Source: Frateuria_A sp035943815 (GTDB lineage: Bacteria > Pseudomonadota > Gammaproteobacteria > Xanthomonadales > Rhodanobacteraceae). Taken from it: a stretch of 64,000 bases of DNA. The notes under the pieces were generated by a model that was not told the origin of the DNA, ran no database searches, and was given only the letters and a program-made list of their open reading frames with translations. This document shows positions 16,325-25,103 of the stretch, one piece after another (position 1 is the stretch's first letter; every line of letters begins with the position of its first letter). The stretch spans positions 186,001 to 250,000 of the forward strand of contig NZ_DASZBU010000010.1 in the NCBI RefSeq assembly GCF_035943815.1, given 5' to 3'. A program made the position numbers and the translations under genes.

Positions 16325-18358
16325 TCAGCCCCGGCGGGCTTCCATGGCCCCGGCCAGGGCCTCGCCCAGTTGCTCCACTCGATAGGGCTTGTGCAGCAGC
16401 CTGACGCCCTCGGGCAAGGCTTCGTCCGCACCCTCCGTCGCATGTTCGTAGCCGGAGGTCAGCAGCGCGGGCAGTCCCGGACGCAGGCGCCGGGCTTCGC
16501 GCACCAGCTCGAATCCGCTCGCGTTGTCGGCCAGGGCCACGTCCGAGAAAAGCAGCCGGATGCCCTTGTCCCCGCGCAGCAGCGCCAACGCCTGTGTGGC
16601 GTCTGCGGCTTCCAGCGTGTCGTAGCCGAGCGAGTGCAGGAAACGGACGGCCACCTTGCGCACACCCGGCTCGTCCTCGACCACCAGCACCCGCGCGTGG
16701 CCCGGGCTGACGCTACCGGCCGTGCGTGACTCGCCGGCCTCTTCCTGCGGGGGCGCCGTCGGTAGCAGGATCTCCACCCGCGTCCCGCGACCGGGTTGGC
16801 TGCCGATGGTGAGGCGCCCGCCCGATTGCCTGGCGAAACCGTAGACCATGCTCAGCCCCAGGCCGCTGCCCTTGCCGGGATCCTTGGTGGTGAAGAATGG
16901 TTCCAGCGCATGGTCGAGCACGTCCTGTGCCATGCCGGCGCCGGAATCTTCGACCAGGAACACCACGTACCGGCCCGCCGGCAAACCGCCTGCCTCGTCG
17001 GCCACCAGATGGCGTTCGCGGGCACTGATGCGGAGCGAGCCACCCTCGGGCATGGCATCGCGCGCGTTGATCGACAGGTTGACCAGCGCGGTTTCCAGTT
17101 CGCCGGGGTCGGCATAGACGACGGGAATGTCCGCGGGACAATCCAGGCTCACGTGGATGCGGGCGTCGAACGTGCGCATCAACATGTCGCCGACGTCGTC
17201 GAATATCTGCTGGGGCCGCACACCGCGCGGACTCAAGGCACGGCGCCGGGAGAAACCAAGCAGCTTGCGCGTCAGGTTGATGCAGCGGTCGACCGCGCGG
17301 GACGCGCCATCGACCAGTTCACGGGCGTCGGCAATCTCACCGTACTCGGCTTCGAGCATCTGCAGATTGCCCGAGACGATCGTCAGCAGATTGTTGAAGT
17401 CGTGAGCGATGCCGCCGGTGAGCTGGCCCAGCGCATCCAGCCGCTGGGCATGCGCGAGCTGCTCTTCGCTTCGACTGCGCTGGATGGCCGCGGCGAGCAT
17501 GTTGGCCGCCAGTTGCAGGAAGTGGAGCTGGTCGCTGTCCAGGTTGCGAGGCTCGTGGGTGAGCACAAGCAGCGCTCCGGTCACTTCGTGCCGATCCAGC
17601 AGCGCCAGGATCGCCGCATCGCTCAAACCGTGCGCGGCGAGCGCCGCACGCAAGGCAGGCAATTCGTCCTTGGGAGCCCGCGTCAGCATCCACACGTCCG
17701 TGCGCTGCCTCTGCATCAGGTGCGCGGCCAGGTGGTCCTTGGCAAAGGCGTCCGCCAGGGCGTCGACCAGTGCGGGCGTGAGGCCGCTGGCCGAACGGAT
17801 GGGCAAGGTCCTGCCGCCCGGAAGCCCGACCGCTATCGCCGCGCCATCGACCGCCAGCGCCTCGGCGATCAACGCGGAAACCGCGACGCGCAGGGAAGGG
17901 TCGCGACCGGATTCGAGCACCCGCCTGCCCAGCTCGGCCAGGTAGCCATCCCGACGCGCGCGCTCCAGGGCCTGGCGGGCACGTTGCGTTTCGGAGATGT
18001 CCCGCACCGACGCGGCGTAGAGACCATCTCCCGCGGGTCCCAACGCGATTTCCATGGGAAAGGCGTCGCCATTGCGTCGCACGCCCGTCAGTTCGTAGCC
18101 GGCACCCATCGGACGGACGCGAGGATGGGCCATGTAGCGCGAGCGATGGGTGGCGTGGATCGCGCGCGCGCCCTCGGGAAGCAGGCTTTCCACCCGCTGC
18201 CCGACCAATTCCCCCGGCGCGTAGCCGAACAGTCCGTGGGCCTGCGGGTTCGCCAGGACGATGTCGCCAGCCTGATCGACCACCACCATCGCATCCGGCG
18301 CCATCTCGAAGAGCGTGCGGAACAGGTCCTCATTGCCGACGAGGCGCGGGAAAGTCAT
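16325..18358 (-). CDS. Hybrid sensor histidine kinase, PAS-GAF-HisKA-HATPase-REC (677 aa)
   Basis: Domains in order: PAS (about 10-125), GAF-like (140-295), HisKA with phosphoacceptor His319 in 'GGIAHDFNN', HATPase_c with N box 'NLSINARDAM' and G box 'GKGSGLGLSMVYG', and a C-terminal receiver with Asp606. There are no membrane segments, so it is a soluble sensor whose signal would be perceived by PAS or GAF; no haem-ligand motif is clear. It starts 4 bp after the stop of the response-regulator gene, with GGAG before the ATG, so the two form one operon. It is convergent with the Crp/Fnr gene (7 bp between stops). Confidence 0.9.
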   Translation of the reverse strand: MTFPRLVGNEDLFRTLFEMAPDAMVVVDQAGDIVLANPQAHGLFGYAPGELVGQRVESLLPEGARAIHATHRSRYMAHPRVRPMGAGYELTGVRRNGDAFPMEIALGPAGDGLYAASVRDISETQRARQALERARRDGYLAELGRRVLESGRDPSLRVAVSALIAEALAVDGAAIAVGLPGGRTLPIRSASGLTPALVDALADAFAKDHLAAHLMQRQRTDVWMLTRAPKDELPALRAALAAHGLSDAAILALLDRHEVTGALLVLTHEPRNLDSDQLHFLQLAANMLAAAIQRSRSEEQLAHAQRLDALGQLTGGIAHDFNNLLTIVSGNLQMLEAEYGEIADARELVDGASRAVDRCINLTRKLLGFSRRRALSPRGVRPQQIFDDVGDMLMRTFDARIHVSLDCPADIPVVYADPGELETALVNLSINARDAMPEGGSLRISARERHLVADEAGGLPAGRYVVFLVEDSGAGMAQDVLDHALEPFFTTKDPGKGSGLGLSMVYGFARQSGGRLTIGSQPGRGTRVEILLPTAPPQEEAGESRTAGSVSPGHARVLVVEDEPGVRKVAVRFLHSLGYDTLEAADATQALALLRGDKGIRLLFSDVALADNASGFELVREARRLRPGLPALLTSGYEHATEGADEALPEGVRLLHKPYRVEQLGEALAGAMEARRG

Positions 18359-18362
18359 GGCG

Positions 18363-19124
18363 CTACTCCTGGCGTACCGTGTCGCTGAAGATGTAGCCCG
18401 CCCCCCGCACGGACTTGATGAGCGTGGGCGCGGCCGGGTCCGATTCGATCTTGCGCCGCAGGCGTCCGATTTGGACGTCGACGGCGCGATCGTACGGGCC
18501 TGAGTCCCTGCCGTAGAGGTGGTTCATCAGTTCGTCGCGCGAAAGCACCCGGTTGGCGTGGGTCACCAGGATCCGCAGCAGCCCGTACTCGCCGCTGGTC
18601 AACGGCACCGAATCGCCCGAAGGCGCGGTCAGGGTCCTGCTGTCGAGCTCGAACCGATAACCGGCGAACCGGTAAACCGCCGGCCGCGATGCAGCCTGCC
18701 GTGGACGTTCTGCGGAGCGGCGCAGAACGCTGCGGATGCGCGCGAGCAGCTCGCGCAGCTCGAAGGGCTTGGTCACGTAGTCGTCGGCGCCGACTTCCAA
18801 TCCCACGATGCGGTCGACCGAATCGCCCCGCCCGGTGACGATGATCACCGGTCCGTGCCAGTGCTCGTGCAGATGTCGGGTCAGCTCCAGGCCATCTTCG
18901 CCTGGCAGGCCCAGATCCAAGAGCACCAGGTCAACCGTGTCGGTCGCAAGCAGTTGGAGCATGTCGGTGCCGTTGCCGACCATGCTCATCCGGAAACCCT
19001 GCGCGGAGAGATAGCGCCTGAGGAGCGCGGCGACTTCGATATCGTCGTCGACGACCAGCAGGTGCGCCTGCCGGAAAGATATCCCTTGTTTGTCGGTGTC
19101 ATGCGCTGACACGGAAGCCCCCAT
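18363..19124 (-). CDS. OmpR-family response regulator (253 aa)
   Basis: The receiver domain has the acidic pocket 'VVDDD' (about 24-28), phosphoacceptor Asp70 in 'LLDLGLPGEDG', and Lys in 'YVTKPFELREL'. A winged-helix OmpR output domain follows ('RAVDVQIGRLRRKIESDP', 'SVRGAGYIF'). The start is uncertain: the ATG at 19124 lacks a good ribosome site, and a TTG at 19220 would add 32 non-conserved residues. An AT-rich stretch (TATAAA around 19200) suggests a sigma-70 promoter rather than an FNR-type one. It probably forms a two-component pair with the hybrid kinase immediately downstream. Confidence 0.9.
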   Translation of the reverse strand: MGASVSAHDTDKQGISFRQAHLLVVDDDIEVAALLRRYLSAQGFRMSMVGNGTDMLQLLATDTVDLVLLDLGLPGEDGLELTRHLHEHWHGPVIIVTGRGDSVDRIVGLEVGADDYVTKPFELRELLARIRSVLRRSAERPRQAASRPAVYRFAGYRFELDSRTLTAPSGDSVPLTSGEYGLLRILVTHANRVLSRDELMNHLYGRDSGPYDRAVDVQIGRLRRKIESDPAAPTLIKSVRGAGYIFSDTVRQE

Positions 19125-19270
19125 CGGGCTAGGGAGTGGCGTTCGGGTTCCCGCCGGGAAACGGGAGTCCGCCCCGGCTCTTTCAGCCAAAACCACCTTT
19201 TTATAACAAGAAACATCCAAAGTCCGCGCGAAGTGGATTAAGAGCGCGTCAAATCAACCGACGCGCCGAT

Positions 19271-19284
19271 TTGACCCTCGTCAA
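19271..19284 (+). promoter_or_regulatory. FNR-type box for usp at 19344
   Basis: TTGACCCTCGTCAA, with GATGCT near 19307-19312 as a -10. Predicted start is near 19319, 25 nt before the ATG. Confidence 0.82.
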
Positions 19285-19343
19285 CAGGCGCCGCACCCAA
19301 GCGGGCGATGCTCTGTTCCGTCCACCGCCCGGGAGAAACCCCC

Positions 19344-20135
19344 ATGCTCGAGCTGCTCGTCGATGCCGGCCCGCACGCGGGCGGCTCTTTCCTCGAAACG
19401 GCGTTTTCGGTGGCCCGGCGCCTGGGCGCCTTCGCCTGCGGCTTCCAGGTGCTCCCGCTGCAACCGCCCGTGGCGCTCTCGTTCGAGACGACCCTGCTGG
19501 AGGCCGAGGAGCGCAGCGCGCGCGCGCGGCGGGAATGGTGGCTGGGTCAATGCAGACAGGCGGGCATCGAAGGCGAATGGGAAATCCTTCGAGGCGAGCT
19601 GGCCGCAGCGGTCGCCAAGCGCTCGCGGCTGGCCGACCTGGTCTGCCTGGAAGTCTCTGTCGCAGGCGGCGCACGGAACGCGCAGTCGCCCGAGCCGGAC
19701 CGCGCCCTGGTGCAGGCGGCAGGCCCGCTCCTGCTGGTGCCTGCCGCCTGGAAGATGGCGGCGGGTACGCGGATCCTGGTGGCCTGGAACGGATCGGCCG
19801 AAGCCGCGACGGCCATCCGCGCGGCGCTCCCGCTGCTGGCCAAGGCCGCGGAGGTTTGCGTGCTCGACGGCGAGCAGGCCTGCCTGCCGGGCATCACCCC
19901 CTCGCCGTTGCCGCTACAGGCATGGATGGCCAGACAGGGCGTGGCTGCCCGGTGGGAGTCGCTCGATCCTTCGCGGCACCGCGAGGTGTCGATCGCCGAC
20001 ATCGCCGACCGGATGGGTGCCGATCTGCTGGTGATGGGCGCCTACGGTCACCACTGGACGAGCGCCTTCGGGCGGAGCCAGCTGACCCAGACCCTGCTGA
20101 GCCACATCGACCGGCCGATCCTGCTGTCGCATTGA
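19344..20135 (+). CDS. Tandem-domain universal stress protein, degenerate motif (263 aa)
   Basis: The second domain is clear from 'ILVAWNGSAEAATAIRAALPLL'. The nucleotide-binding region reads 'GAYGHHWTSAFGRSQLTQTLL', so the final glycine-Ser/Thr is displaced; this is the most diverged of the usp copies. GGGAGAAA precedes the ATG at 19344. It is monocistronic on its strand and convergent with the host-attachment-type gene. A structural or signalling role without ATP is plausible but unproven. Confidence 0.88.
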   Translation: MLELLVDAGPHAGGSFLETAFSVARRLGAFACGFQVLPLQPPVALSFETTLLEAEERSARARREWWLGQCRQAGIEGEWEILRGELAAAVAKRSRLADLVCLEVSVAGGARNAQSPEPDRALVQAAGPLLLVPAAWKMAAGTRILVAWNGSAEAATAIRAALPLLAKAAEVCVLDGEQACLPGITPSPLPLQAWMARQGVAARWESLDPSRHREVSIADIADRMGADLLVMGAYGHHWTSAFGRSQLTQTLLSHIDRPILLSH

Positions 20136-20164
20136 TCCCATGGCCGGTCCCATGGCTGGCCCGC

Positions 20165-20587
20165 TCACCTGAGCAGATAGTCCCGGATGCCGGCGCTGTC
20201 CAGGTTGGTGAGGTTGTGCCTGATCTCGCGCCCCACGCACTGCTGCACTGCCTTGCCCAACTGGCCGTGGAGAGTACCCAGGAAACGCGGCGCCGCCGCG
20301 ATGACGAGCGTCTGGAAGCGCTGCTCCTCGTGCCCGGTGCGCAGCGTGGCGGCGAGGGTCGAGGCGAAACGCGCGGCGGCCTTGTCCTTCGGGTCGGTGT
20401 GCGCCTCGATCGCGTGACGGGTCGGCCCCACGCTCTCATGGACCCGCGGCGGCCGCTGGAAGGTCGGCCCATGGTTCGCCTCCGTATTCACGAAGCAGGC
20501 CGTTTCTTCCCAGGGCGCGCTGCAGGATTCGTACTCGAAAAGGCGGGCTTTTTCGCTATCGGCCACCAATACCCACGTCTTGTTCAT
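20165..20587 (-). CDS. 'Host attachment protein' family protein (140 aa)
   Basis: It begins 'MNKTWVLVADSEKARLFEYE' and ends 'VGREIRHNLTNLDSAGIRDYLL', the pattern of the family annotated as protein required for attachment to host cells (AtsE-like, about 140-150 residues). The fold is related to archaeal release-factor-1/Pelota-type domains, and the biochemical function is unknown despite the name. There is no signal peptide, so it is cytoplasmic. Its start lies 28 nt below the transcription start predicted from the box at 20650, which it appears to share with the divergent CBS gene. Confidence 0.8.
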   Translation of the reverse strand: MNKTWVLVADSEKARLFEYESCSAPWEETACFVNTEANHGPTFQRPPRVHESVGPTRHAIEAHTDPKDKAAARFASTLAATLRTGHEEQRFQTLVIAAAPRFLGTLHGQLGKAVQQCVGREIRHNLTNLDSAGIRDYLLR

Positions 20588-20649
20588 GGCTCGCTCCGGC
20601 CGGGCAGTGACGTTGCATCGGCAGGGTAGGTCTGCGGGACACGGGCCAT

Positions 20650-20663
20650 TTGATCCTGGTCAA
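20650..20663. promoter_or_regulatory. Single FNR-type box serving two divergent promoters
   Basis: TTGATCCTGGTCAA. On the plus strand GATCCT (20686-20691) and on the minus strand TACCCT (20628-20623) both sit at class II -10 distance. Leaders are 24 nt (CBS gene) and 28 nt (host-attachment-type gene). Confidence 0.8.
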
Positions 20664-20721
20664 TTGGCAGGGAGCCGGAACGGTCGATCCTGCCTGCGGC
20701 ACCAGCCAACGAGGAGGCGCC

Positions 20722-21168
20722 ATGCGTGCCATCGACATCGGCAGCCGACGCGTGATCCAGGCCGACGCATCCATGACGGTTACCGAAGCCGCCGGCATCA
20801 TGCGCAGGCATCAAGCCGGTTGCCTGGTGGTGACGCGCGAGGAACGCGGCCGGGCGCTCCCCGTCGGCATCGTGACCGACCGCGATCTGGTGATGCGGGG
20901 CATTGCAGCGCACATCGACCCGGCCACCACCGCGCTCGAATACATGATGTCCGCGCCGCTGCTGCGCTGCCATCCGGAGGCGTCCATCGACGAGATCGTC
21001 GAAACCCTGCAGCAGCATGGCGTGCGACGGCTTCCATTGGTCGACGCCGCCGGAACGCTGGTCGGCATCGTGAGTACGGACGACGTGCTGGTGGCCCTCG
21101 CCGCGCTGTCGGACCGGATCAACCAGACGCTCAACGTCCAGTCCACGCTCGATCGTGCCTACCTCTAG
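20722..21168 (+). CDS. Two-CBS-domain protein (148 aa)
   Basis: A stand-alone CBS pair: 'MTVTEAAGIMRRHQAGCLVVT ... GIVTDRDLVMRG' and 'ASIDEIVETLQQHGVRRLPLVDAAGTLVGIVSTDDVL'. CBS pairs bind adenylates such as AMP, ATP or SAM and report energy charge. The arrangement matches Hrp1 (Rv2626c) of the mycobacterial dormancy regulon. The downstream AMP-phosphorylase-like gene starts 7 bp after the stop, which suggests adenylate sensing and adenylate breakdown in one operon. GAGGAGG precedes the ATG. Confidence 0.9.
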   Translation: MRAIDIGSRRVIQADASMTVTEAAGIMRRHQAGCLVVTREERGRALPVGIVTDRDLVMRGIAAHIDPATTALEYMMSAPLLRCHPEASIDEIVETLQQHGVRRLPLVDAAGTLVGIVSTDDVLVALAALSDRINQTLNVQSTLDRAYL

Positions 21169-21175
21169 GAGATCC

Positions 21176-22708
21176 GTGATCGCGCCGTTGCCAGACTCGC
21201 CCTTTCCGGGCGAACGGCTCCTTCCGCGTCGCATCGGCATCGACACGGGAGGCGAGCACGTGGTCTACCTCCCGCAAGCCTCCCCGGCCTGCCATGGCGA
21301 AGGCTTCGGGCCGCACTCGAGGCTGCAGGTGAGCATCGGTGACCGTCACCTTATGACGACACTGGCGATCGTGCAGGGCCGTTGGCTGGCTGCCGACGAG
21401 ATCGGACTGTGCGAGTCGGCCTGGCTGAACCTGCAGCCTGCCGAGCACGAGTACGCGACCTTGTCCCATCCATCGAGCGTCGAGTCGCTCTCGAACGTCC
21501 GGGCGAAGCTGTACGGAGGGACGCTGGCGGATGCCCAGCTGCACGCGATCGTCGCGGACATCGCCGCGCAGCGTTACTCGAACGTCGAAATGGCGGCGTT
21601 CGTCACCGCCTGCAGCGGCGACCACCTCACGCTGGACGAGGTGGCTGCGCTGACCGGAGCCATGGTGGATACCGGTGCGAGACTGCACTGGCCGAACCCG
21701 GTCGTGACGGACAAGCACTGCATCGGCGGACTTCCGGGGAACCGGACCACCCCGATCGTGGTGGCCATCGCCACCAGCCTCGGGCTGGTCATGCCCAAGA
21801 CCTCGTCGCGAGCGATCACCTCGCCCGCCGGGACGGCCGACACCATGGCGGTGCTGGCGCCGGTGCAACTGGACATCGGGCGCATGCGCAAGGTCGTCGA
21901 GCGCACCGGCGGGTGTCTGGTATGGGGTGGGGCGATCAACCTCGCCCCGGTGGACGACATGCTGATACGTATCGAGCGCGCGCTCGACATCGACAGCCCC
22001 GGGCAACTGGTCGCTTCGATCCTCTCCAAGAAGATCGCCGCCGGCTCGACCCGAGTGGTGATCGATATGCCGGTGGGCCCCACCGCCAAGGTGCGCGGGA
22101 TGGAACACGCACGGACGCTCGAGCGGATGCTGCTCGCGGTGGCCGCCCGCTTCGGCCTGGGCCTGACGGTGCTGGGCACCGACGGACTGCAGCCGGTCGG
22201 TCGTGGCGTGGGGCCTGCGCTGGAAGCGCACGACGTGCTTGCCGTGCTGCGGAACCTGCCCGCGCAGCCGCTGGATCTGCGCGAGCGTTCGCTGGCGCTC
22301 GCGGCCGCGGTGCTCGAAGCCGGCGGCCGTGCCGAGGGTGCGCAGGCGCTGGCGGTGGCGCGGGGGTGTCTGGACGACGGGCGCGCGTGGCGCCAGTTCC
22401 AGGCCATCTGCGAGGCCCAGGGTGGGCTTCGCGCTCCGGGTGTCGCCCCCTACCGGCATCCGGTGGTGGCTACACGTGAGGGCAGGGTGGAGGCCATCGA
22501 CAATCGTCGCCTTGCGCAGGCGGCAAAGCTGGCCGGCGCTCCGCTCTCACCCCTGGCCGGCCTGGCCGTCGGCGTGCGCCTGGGCGACGCAGTGGCGCGT
22601 GGCCAGCCGCTGTTCACCCTGCATGCGCAGAGCCCGGGCGAACTGGCCTACGCGCTGGAGTACGTGGCGCGCCATCCGGGCATCGTCGACGTCGGGGCAG
22701 CGCCATGA
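21176..22708 (+). CDS. Thymidine phosphorylase-family protein, AMP phosphorylase type (510 aa)
   Basis: At about 500 residues it is longer than DeoA (about 440), and it has the block 'KTSSRAITSPAGTADTM', characteristic of the archaeal AMP phosphorylase branch rather than 'GHTGGTLDKLE' of thymidine phosphorylase. The expected reaction is nucleoside 5'-monophosphate + phosphate to base + ribose-1,5-bisphosphate. The GTG start at 21176 is chosen because AGGAG lies 5 nt upstream; a GTG at 21155 overlaps the CBS gene. Its stop overlaps the start of a PRPP synthetase gene (ATGA). No RuBisCO or R15P isomerase is in the window, so the fate of the product is open. Confidence 0.83.
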   Translation: MIAPLPDSPFPGERLLPRRIGIDTGGEHVVYLPQASPACHGEGFGPHSRLQVSIGDRHLMTTLAIVQGRWLAADEIGLCESAWLNLQPAEHEYATLSHPSSVESLSNVRAKLYGGTLADAQLHAIVADIAAQRYSNVEMAAFVTACSGDHLTLDEVAALTGAMVDTGARLHWPNPVVTDKHCIGGLPGNRTTPIVVAIATSLGLVMPKTSSRAITSPAGTADTMAVLAPVQLDIGRMRKVVERTGGCLVWGGAINLAPVDDMLIRIERALDIDSPGQLVASILSKKIAAGSTRVVIDMPVGPTAKVRGMEHARTLERMLLAVAARFGLGLTVLGTDGLQPVGRGVGPALEAHDVLAVLRNLPAQPLDLRERSLALAAAVLEAGGRAEGAQALAVARGCLDDGRAWRQFQAICEAQGGLRAPGVAPYRHPVVATREGRVEAIDNRRLAQAAKLAGAPLSPLAGLAVGVRLGDAVARGQPLFTLHAQSPGELAYALEYVARHPGIVDVGAAP

Positions 22709-23592
22709 GCCTGCTGTATGCCATGCCGGGCAACGGGGACTTCGCCGACGCGCTTTGCCGCCACACGGGATGGCGGCGCGGCGAACTGGACCTGCATCGG
22801 TTTCCCGACGGCGAATCGCTGCTGCGGCTGGTGACGCCGCCGCAGGGCGCGGTGGCGCTGGTGTGCACGCTCGATCGGCCGGATGCCAAGTTGTTCCCGC
22901 TGGTGCTCGCGGCGGCGACCGCTCGCGACCTGGGCGCCTCGCGGGTGGGCCTGGTGGCGCCCTACCTTGCCTATATGCGCCAGGACGCGCGATTCCGTCC
23001 GGGGGAAGCCATCTCGGCCCGCGTCCTCGGCAACCTGCTCGGCGCCAGCTTCGACTGGATCGCCACGGTCGATCCGCACCTGCACCGGATACGCGACCTC
23101 GGCGAGGTCTTCGCCTGCCGTACGTGCGTCGCGCACGCGGCACCCGACCTCGCCACGTGGATCGCGGAAAACGTGCCGCGGCCCCTGCTGATCGGGCCTG
23201 ACGGCGAGAGCGCCCAATGGGTGCGCGCGGTGGCATGCCGCATCGACGCTCCCTATGCCGTGGCCCACAAGGAACGGCACGGGGATCGCGAGGTGAGCGT
23301 GCAGCTGCCGTCGCTGGATGCCTGGCGTGGACACACCCCGGTCCTGCTCGACGACATGGCGTCGTCGGGATGCACGCTGCTGGATGCCTTGGGCCAGGTG
23401 CGCAGGGTACTGCCGCAAGCGGAGGTGTTCGGCATCGTCGTGCACGGCCTGCTCACCCGCGATGCCTGGGAGCGGCTGCACGCCGCGGGCATGTCCCGCA
23501 TGGTCACGACCAACACCGTACCCGGCCGGTTCGCGGTGATCGACGTCAGTGCGCGGCTGGCGGAGCTCGTCCTGTCCTGCGGCAGCCCCTGA
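22705..23592 (+). CDS. Ribose-phosphate pyrophosphokinase-like protein (295 aa)
   Basis: Two PRTase-fold domains as in PRPP synthetase: the flexible-loop region 'YLAYMRQDARFRPGEAIS', the metal/pyrophosphate motif 'TVDPHLHRI', and the ribose-5-P loop 'VLLDDMASSGCTLLDAL'. The last is atypical (DDMASSG instead of DDxxDTGGT), placing it in the divergent proteobacterial/archaeal branch. The expected reaction is ribose-5-P + ATP to PRPP + AMP. The ATG overlaps the TGA of the AMP-phosphorylase-type gene by 4 nt, so translation is coupled; the pair probably links nucleotide breakdown to PRPP or ribose phosphate supply. Confidence 0.85.
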   Translation: MSLLYAMPGNGDFADALCRHTGWRRGELDLHRFPDGESLLRLVTPPQGAVALVCTLDRPDAKLFPLVLAAATARDLGASRVGLVAPYLAYMRQDARFRPGEAISARVLGNLLGASFDWIATVDPHLHRIRDLGEVFACRTCVAHAAPDLATWIAENVPRPLLIGPDGESAQWVRAVACRIDAPYAVAHKERHGDREVSVQLPSLDAWRGHTPVLLDDMASSGCTLLDALGQVRRVLPQAEVFGIVVHGLLTRDAWERLHAAGMSRMVTTNTVPGRFAVIDVSARLAELVLSCGSP

Positions 23593-23635
23593 GCATGCGT
23601 TCGCGACCGCCGCCGGGTGCGCAGTCTCCGCTCGC

Positions 23636-23649
23636 TTGATCGAAGTCAA
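23636..23649 (+). promoter_or_regulatory. FNR-type box for haem-porin gene
   Basis: TTGATCGAAGTCAA, with GATGTT (23672-23677) as the -10. Predicted start near 23684, 27 nt before the ATG. Confidence 0.83.
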
Positions 23650-23710
23650 CACCCGTCGACCGCGCGGATGCGATGTTCGTCCCCGGCGCTTGAGCCTTGG
23701 GAGTCTTGCC

Positions 23711-25072
23711 ATGCGATCCCCCAGTACCTTCCAGCCGTGGATCCGCCGCTTGCTGAAGAACCTGCCGCTGGCCCTGCTGCTGTTGCCGTGGCACGTCCTC
23801 GCCGTTCCTTCCTACGCGAGGCAAACGGGGCAGCCATGCACGGCTTGCCACGTAGGTGGATTCGGCCCGCAGCTGACCGCCTTCGGGCGCCAGTTCAAGT
23901 TGCTCGGCTACACATTGCAGGGCGGGAACGGGGCGGACGTGCCGCTGTCCGCCATGCTGGTGGAATCCTTCACCCGCACCAGCAAGGCCCAGGAGGAGGT
24001 GCCGGCCAAGGGGTTCTCGCGCAACGACAACCTCGAGCTGCAGCAGGTGTCCGCGTTCCTCGCCGGGCGCCTGAGCGAGCACCTGGGCGTGTTCGCGCAG
24101 GCCACCTATTCGGAGAACGGCGGCCTGCTCGGCTGGGACAACATCGACCTGCGCTATGCGCGTACCTTCACCGGCCAGCATCACGGCGGCATCTGGGGCA
24201 TTTCGCTCAACAACAACCCCACGGTGACCGACGTCTTCAACACGGCGCCCGCCTGGCAATACCCCTACATGGCCGCCGACCTCGCGCCGGGCGCGCCTGC
24301 CCAGCCCGTCCTCTTCGGCGCGCTCGGCGGGCAGGTGATCGGCTTGAACGGCTATGTGCAGATCGACGGTGCCCTGTATGCGGAAGCGGGCGTCTACCGC
24401 TCGCTGTCGCCCTCCTTCCTGCGCAAGGTCAACGCCGACTATGGCGGGCGGCTCGGTGGCATCACGCCCTACGCGCGGCTGGCCTATACCTGGAACCTGC
24501 CGGCGGGGAGCTTCACGCTGGGCGGTTTCGCGCTCGACGTGAAGCGCGGGCTGACCACCACCAATGCCGCCGGAGAGACGGTTGCCATGGCGGGTCCGCA
24601 GGACCGCTTCCATGACCTGGGCATCGACGCGAGCTACCAGCGCATCGGGGGCGATCACATGGTGACCGCTAATGTGCTGTACGTGCACGAGCGCCAGCGG
24701 TTGGACGCCACCTTTGCGGCCGACGGCGCCGAGCATCTCCACGGCACGCTTTCGGCGTGGCAGGCCAATGCCAGCTACTGGTATCGCCAGACCTGGGGCG
24801 CCACCGTGGCTTGGTTCGCCGCCGACGGCAGCCGCGACGGACTGTTGTACGCGCCCTCGGGGCGACCGGACACGCGTGGTGCAAGCCTGGAAGTGGACTG
24901 GAATCCCTTCGGCCGCGCCAACTCCTGGTTGCAGCCATGGGCGAATCTGCGCGTGGGGGCGCAGTACACGCACTACACGCGGTTTGCCGGTCGCGTGCGC
25001 AACGTCGATGACGCCGGACGCAATGCGCACGACAACGACAGCGTGTTCGTCTTCCTGTGGCTGGCGATCTGA
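23711..25072 (+). CDS. Outer-membrane monohaem cytochrome-porin fusion, Cyc2-like architecture (453 aa)
   Basis: A signal peptide (about residues 1-32, hydrophobic LALLLLPWHVLA) is followed by 'PSYARQTGQPCTACH', a single haem c site CxxCH, then 'LTAFGRQFKLLGYTL'. The rest is a long series of amphipathic, aromatic-rich strands ending 'SVFVFLWLAI', as expected for a beta-barrel with a C-terminal aromatic/hydrophobic strand. A single haem at the N-terminus of a porin of 400-480 residues is the architecture of Cyc2-type Fe(II) oxidases. Iron oxidation here is not shown; it could be an outer-membrane electron conduit of other kind. It is monocistronic under an FNR-type box. Confidence 0.75.
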   Translation: MRSPSTFQPWIRRLLKNLPLALLLLPWHVLAVPSYARQTGQPCTACHVGGFGPQLTAFGRQFKLLGYTLQGGNGADVPLSAMLVESFTRTSKAQEEVPAKGFSRNDNLELQQVSAFLAGRLSEHLGVFAQATYSENGGLLGWDNIDLRYARTFTGQHHGGIWGISLNNNPTVTDVFNTAPAWQYPYMAADLAPGAPAQPVLFGALGGQVIGLNGYVQIDGALYAEAGVYRSLSPSFLRKVNADYGGRLGGITPYARLAYTWNLPAGSFTLGGFALDVKRGLTTTNAAGETVAMAGPQDRFHDLGIDASYQRIGGDHMVTANVLYVHERQRLDATFAADGAEHLHGTLSAWQANASYWYRQTWGATVAWFAADGSRDGLLYAPSGRPDTRGASLEVDWNPFGRANSWLQPWANLRVGAQYTHYTRFAGRVRNVDDAGRNAHDNDSVFVFLWLAI

Positions 25073-25078
25073 GCCCGC

Positions 25079-25101
25079 GGGGCCTTGCCGGCCAAGGCCC
25101 C
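25079..25101. terminator. Hairpin between convergent haem-porin and usp genes
   Basis: GGGGCCTTG pairs with CAAGGCCCC around a 5-nt loop. The T-tract is weak (GTTTA). It could serve both directions. Confidence 0.6.
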
Positions 25102-25103
25102 GT

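Noticed and set aside
16796..18388. Plus-strand frame of 530 codons opposite the hybrid kinase
   Set aside because: The kinase on the other strand has every conserved box; this frame is a mirror of its codon bias.
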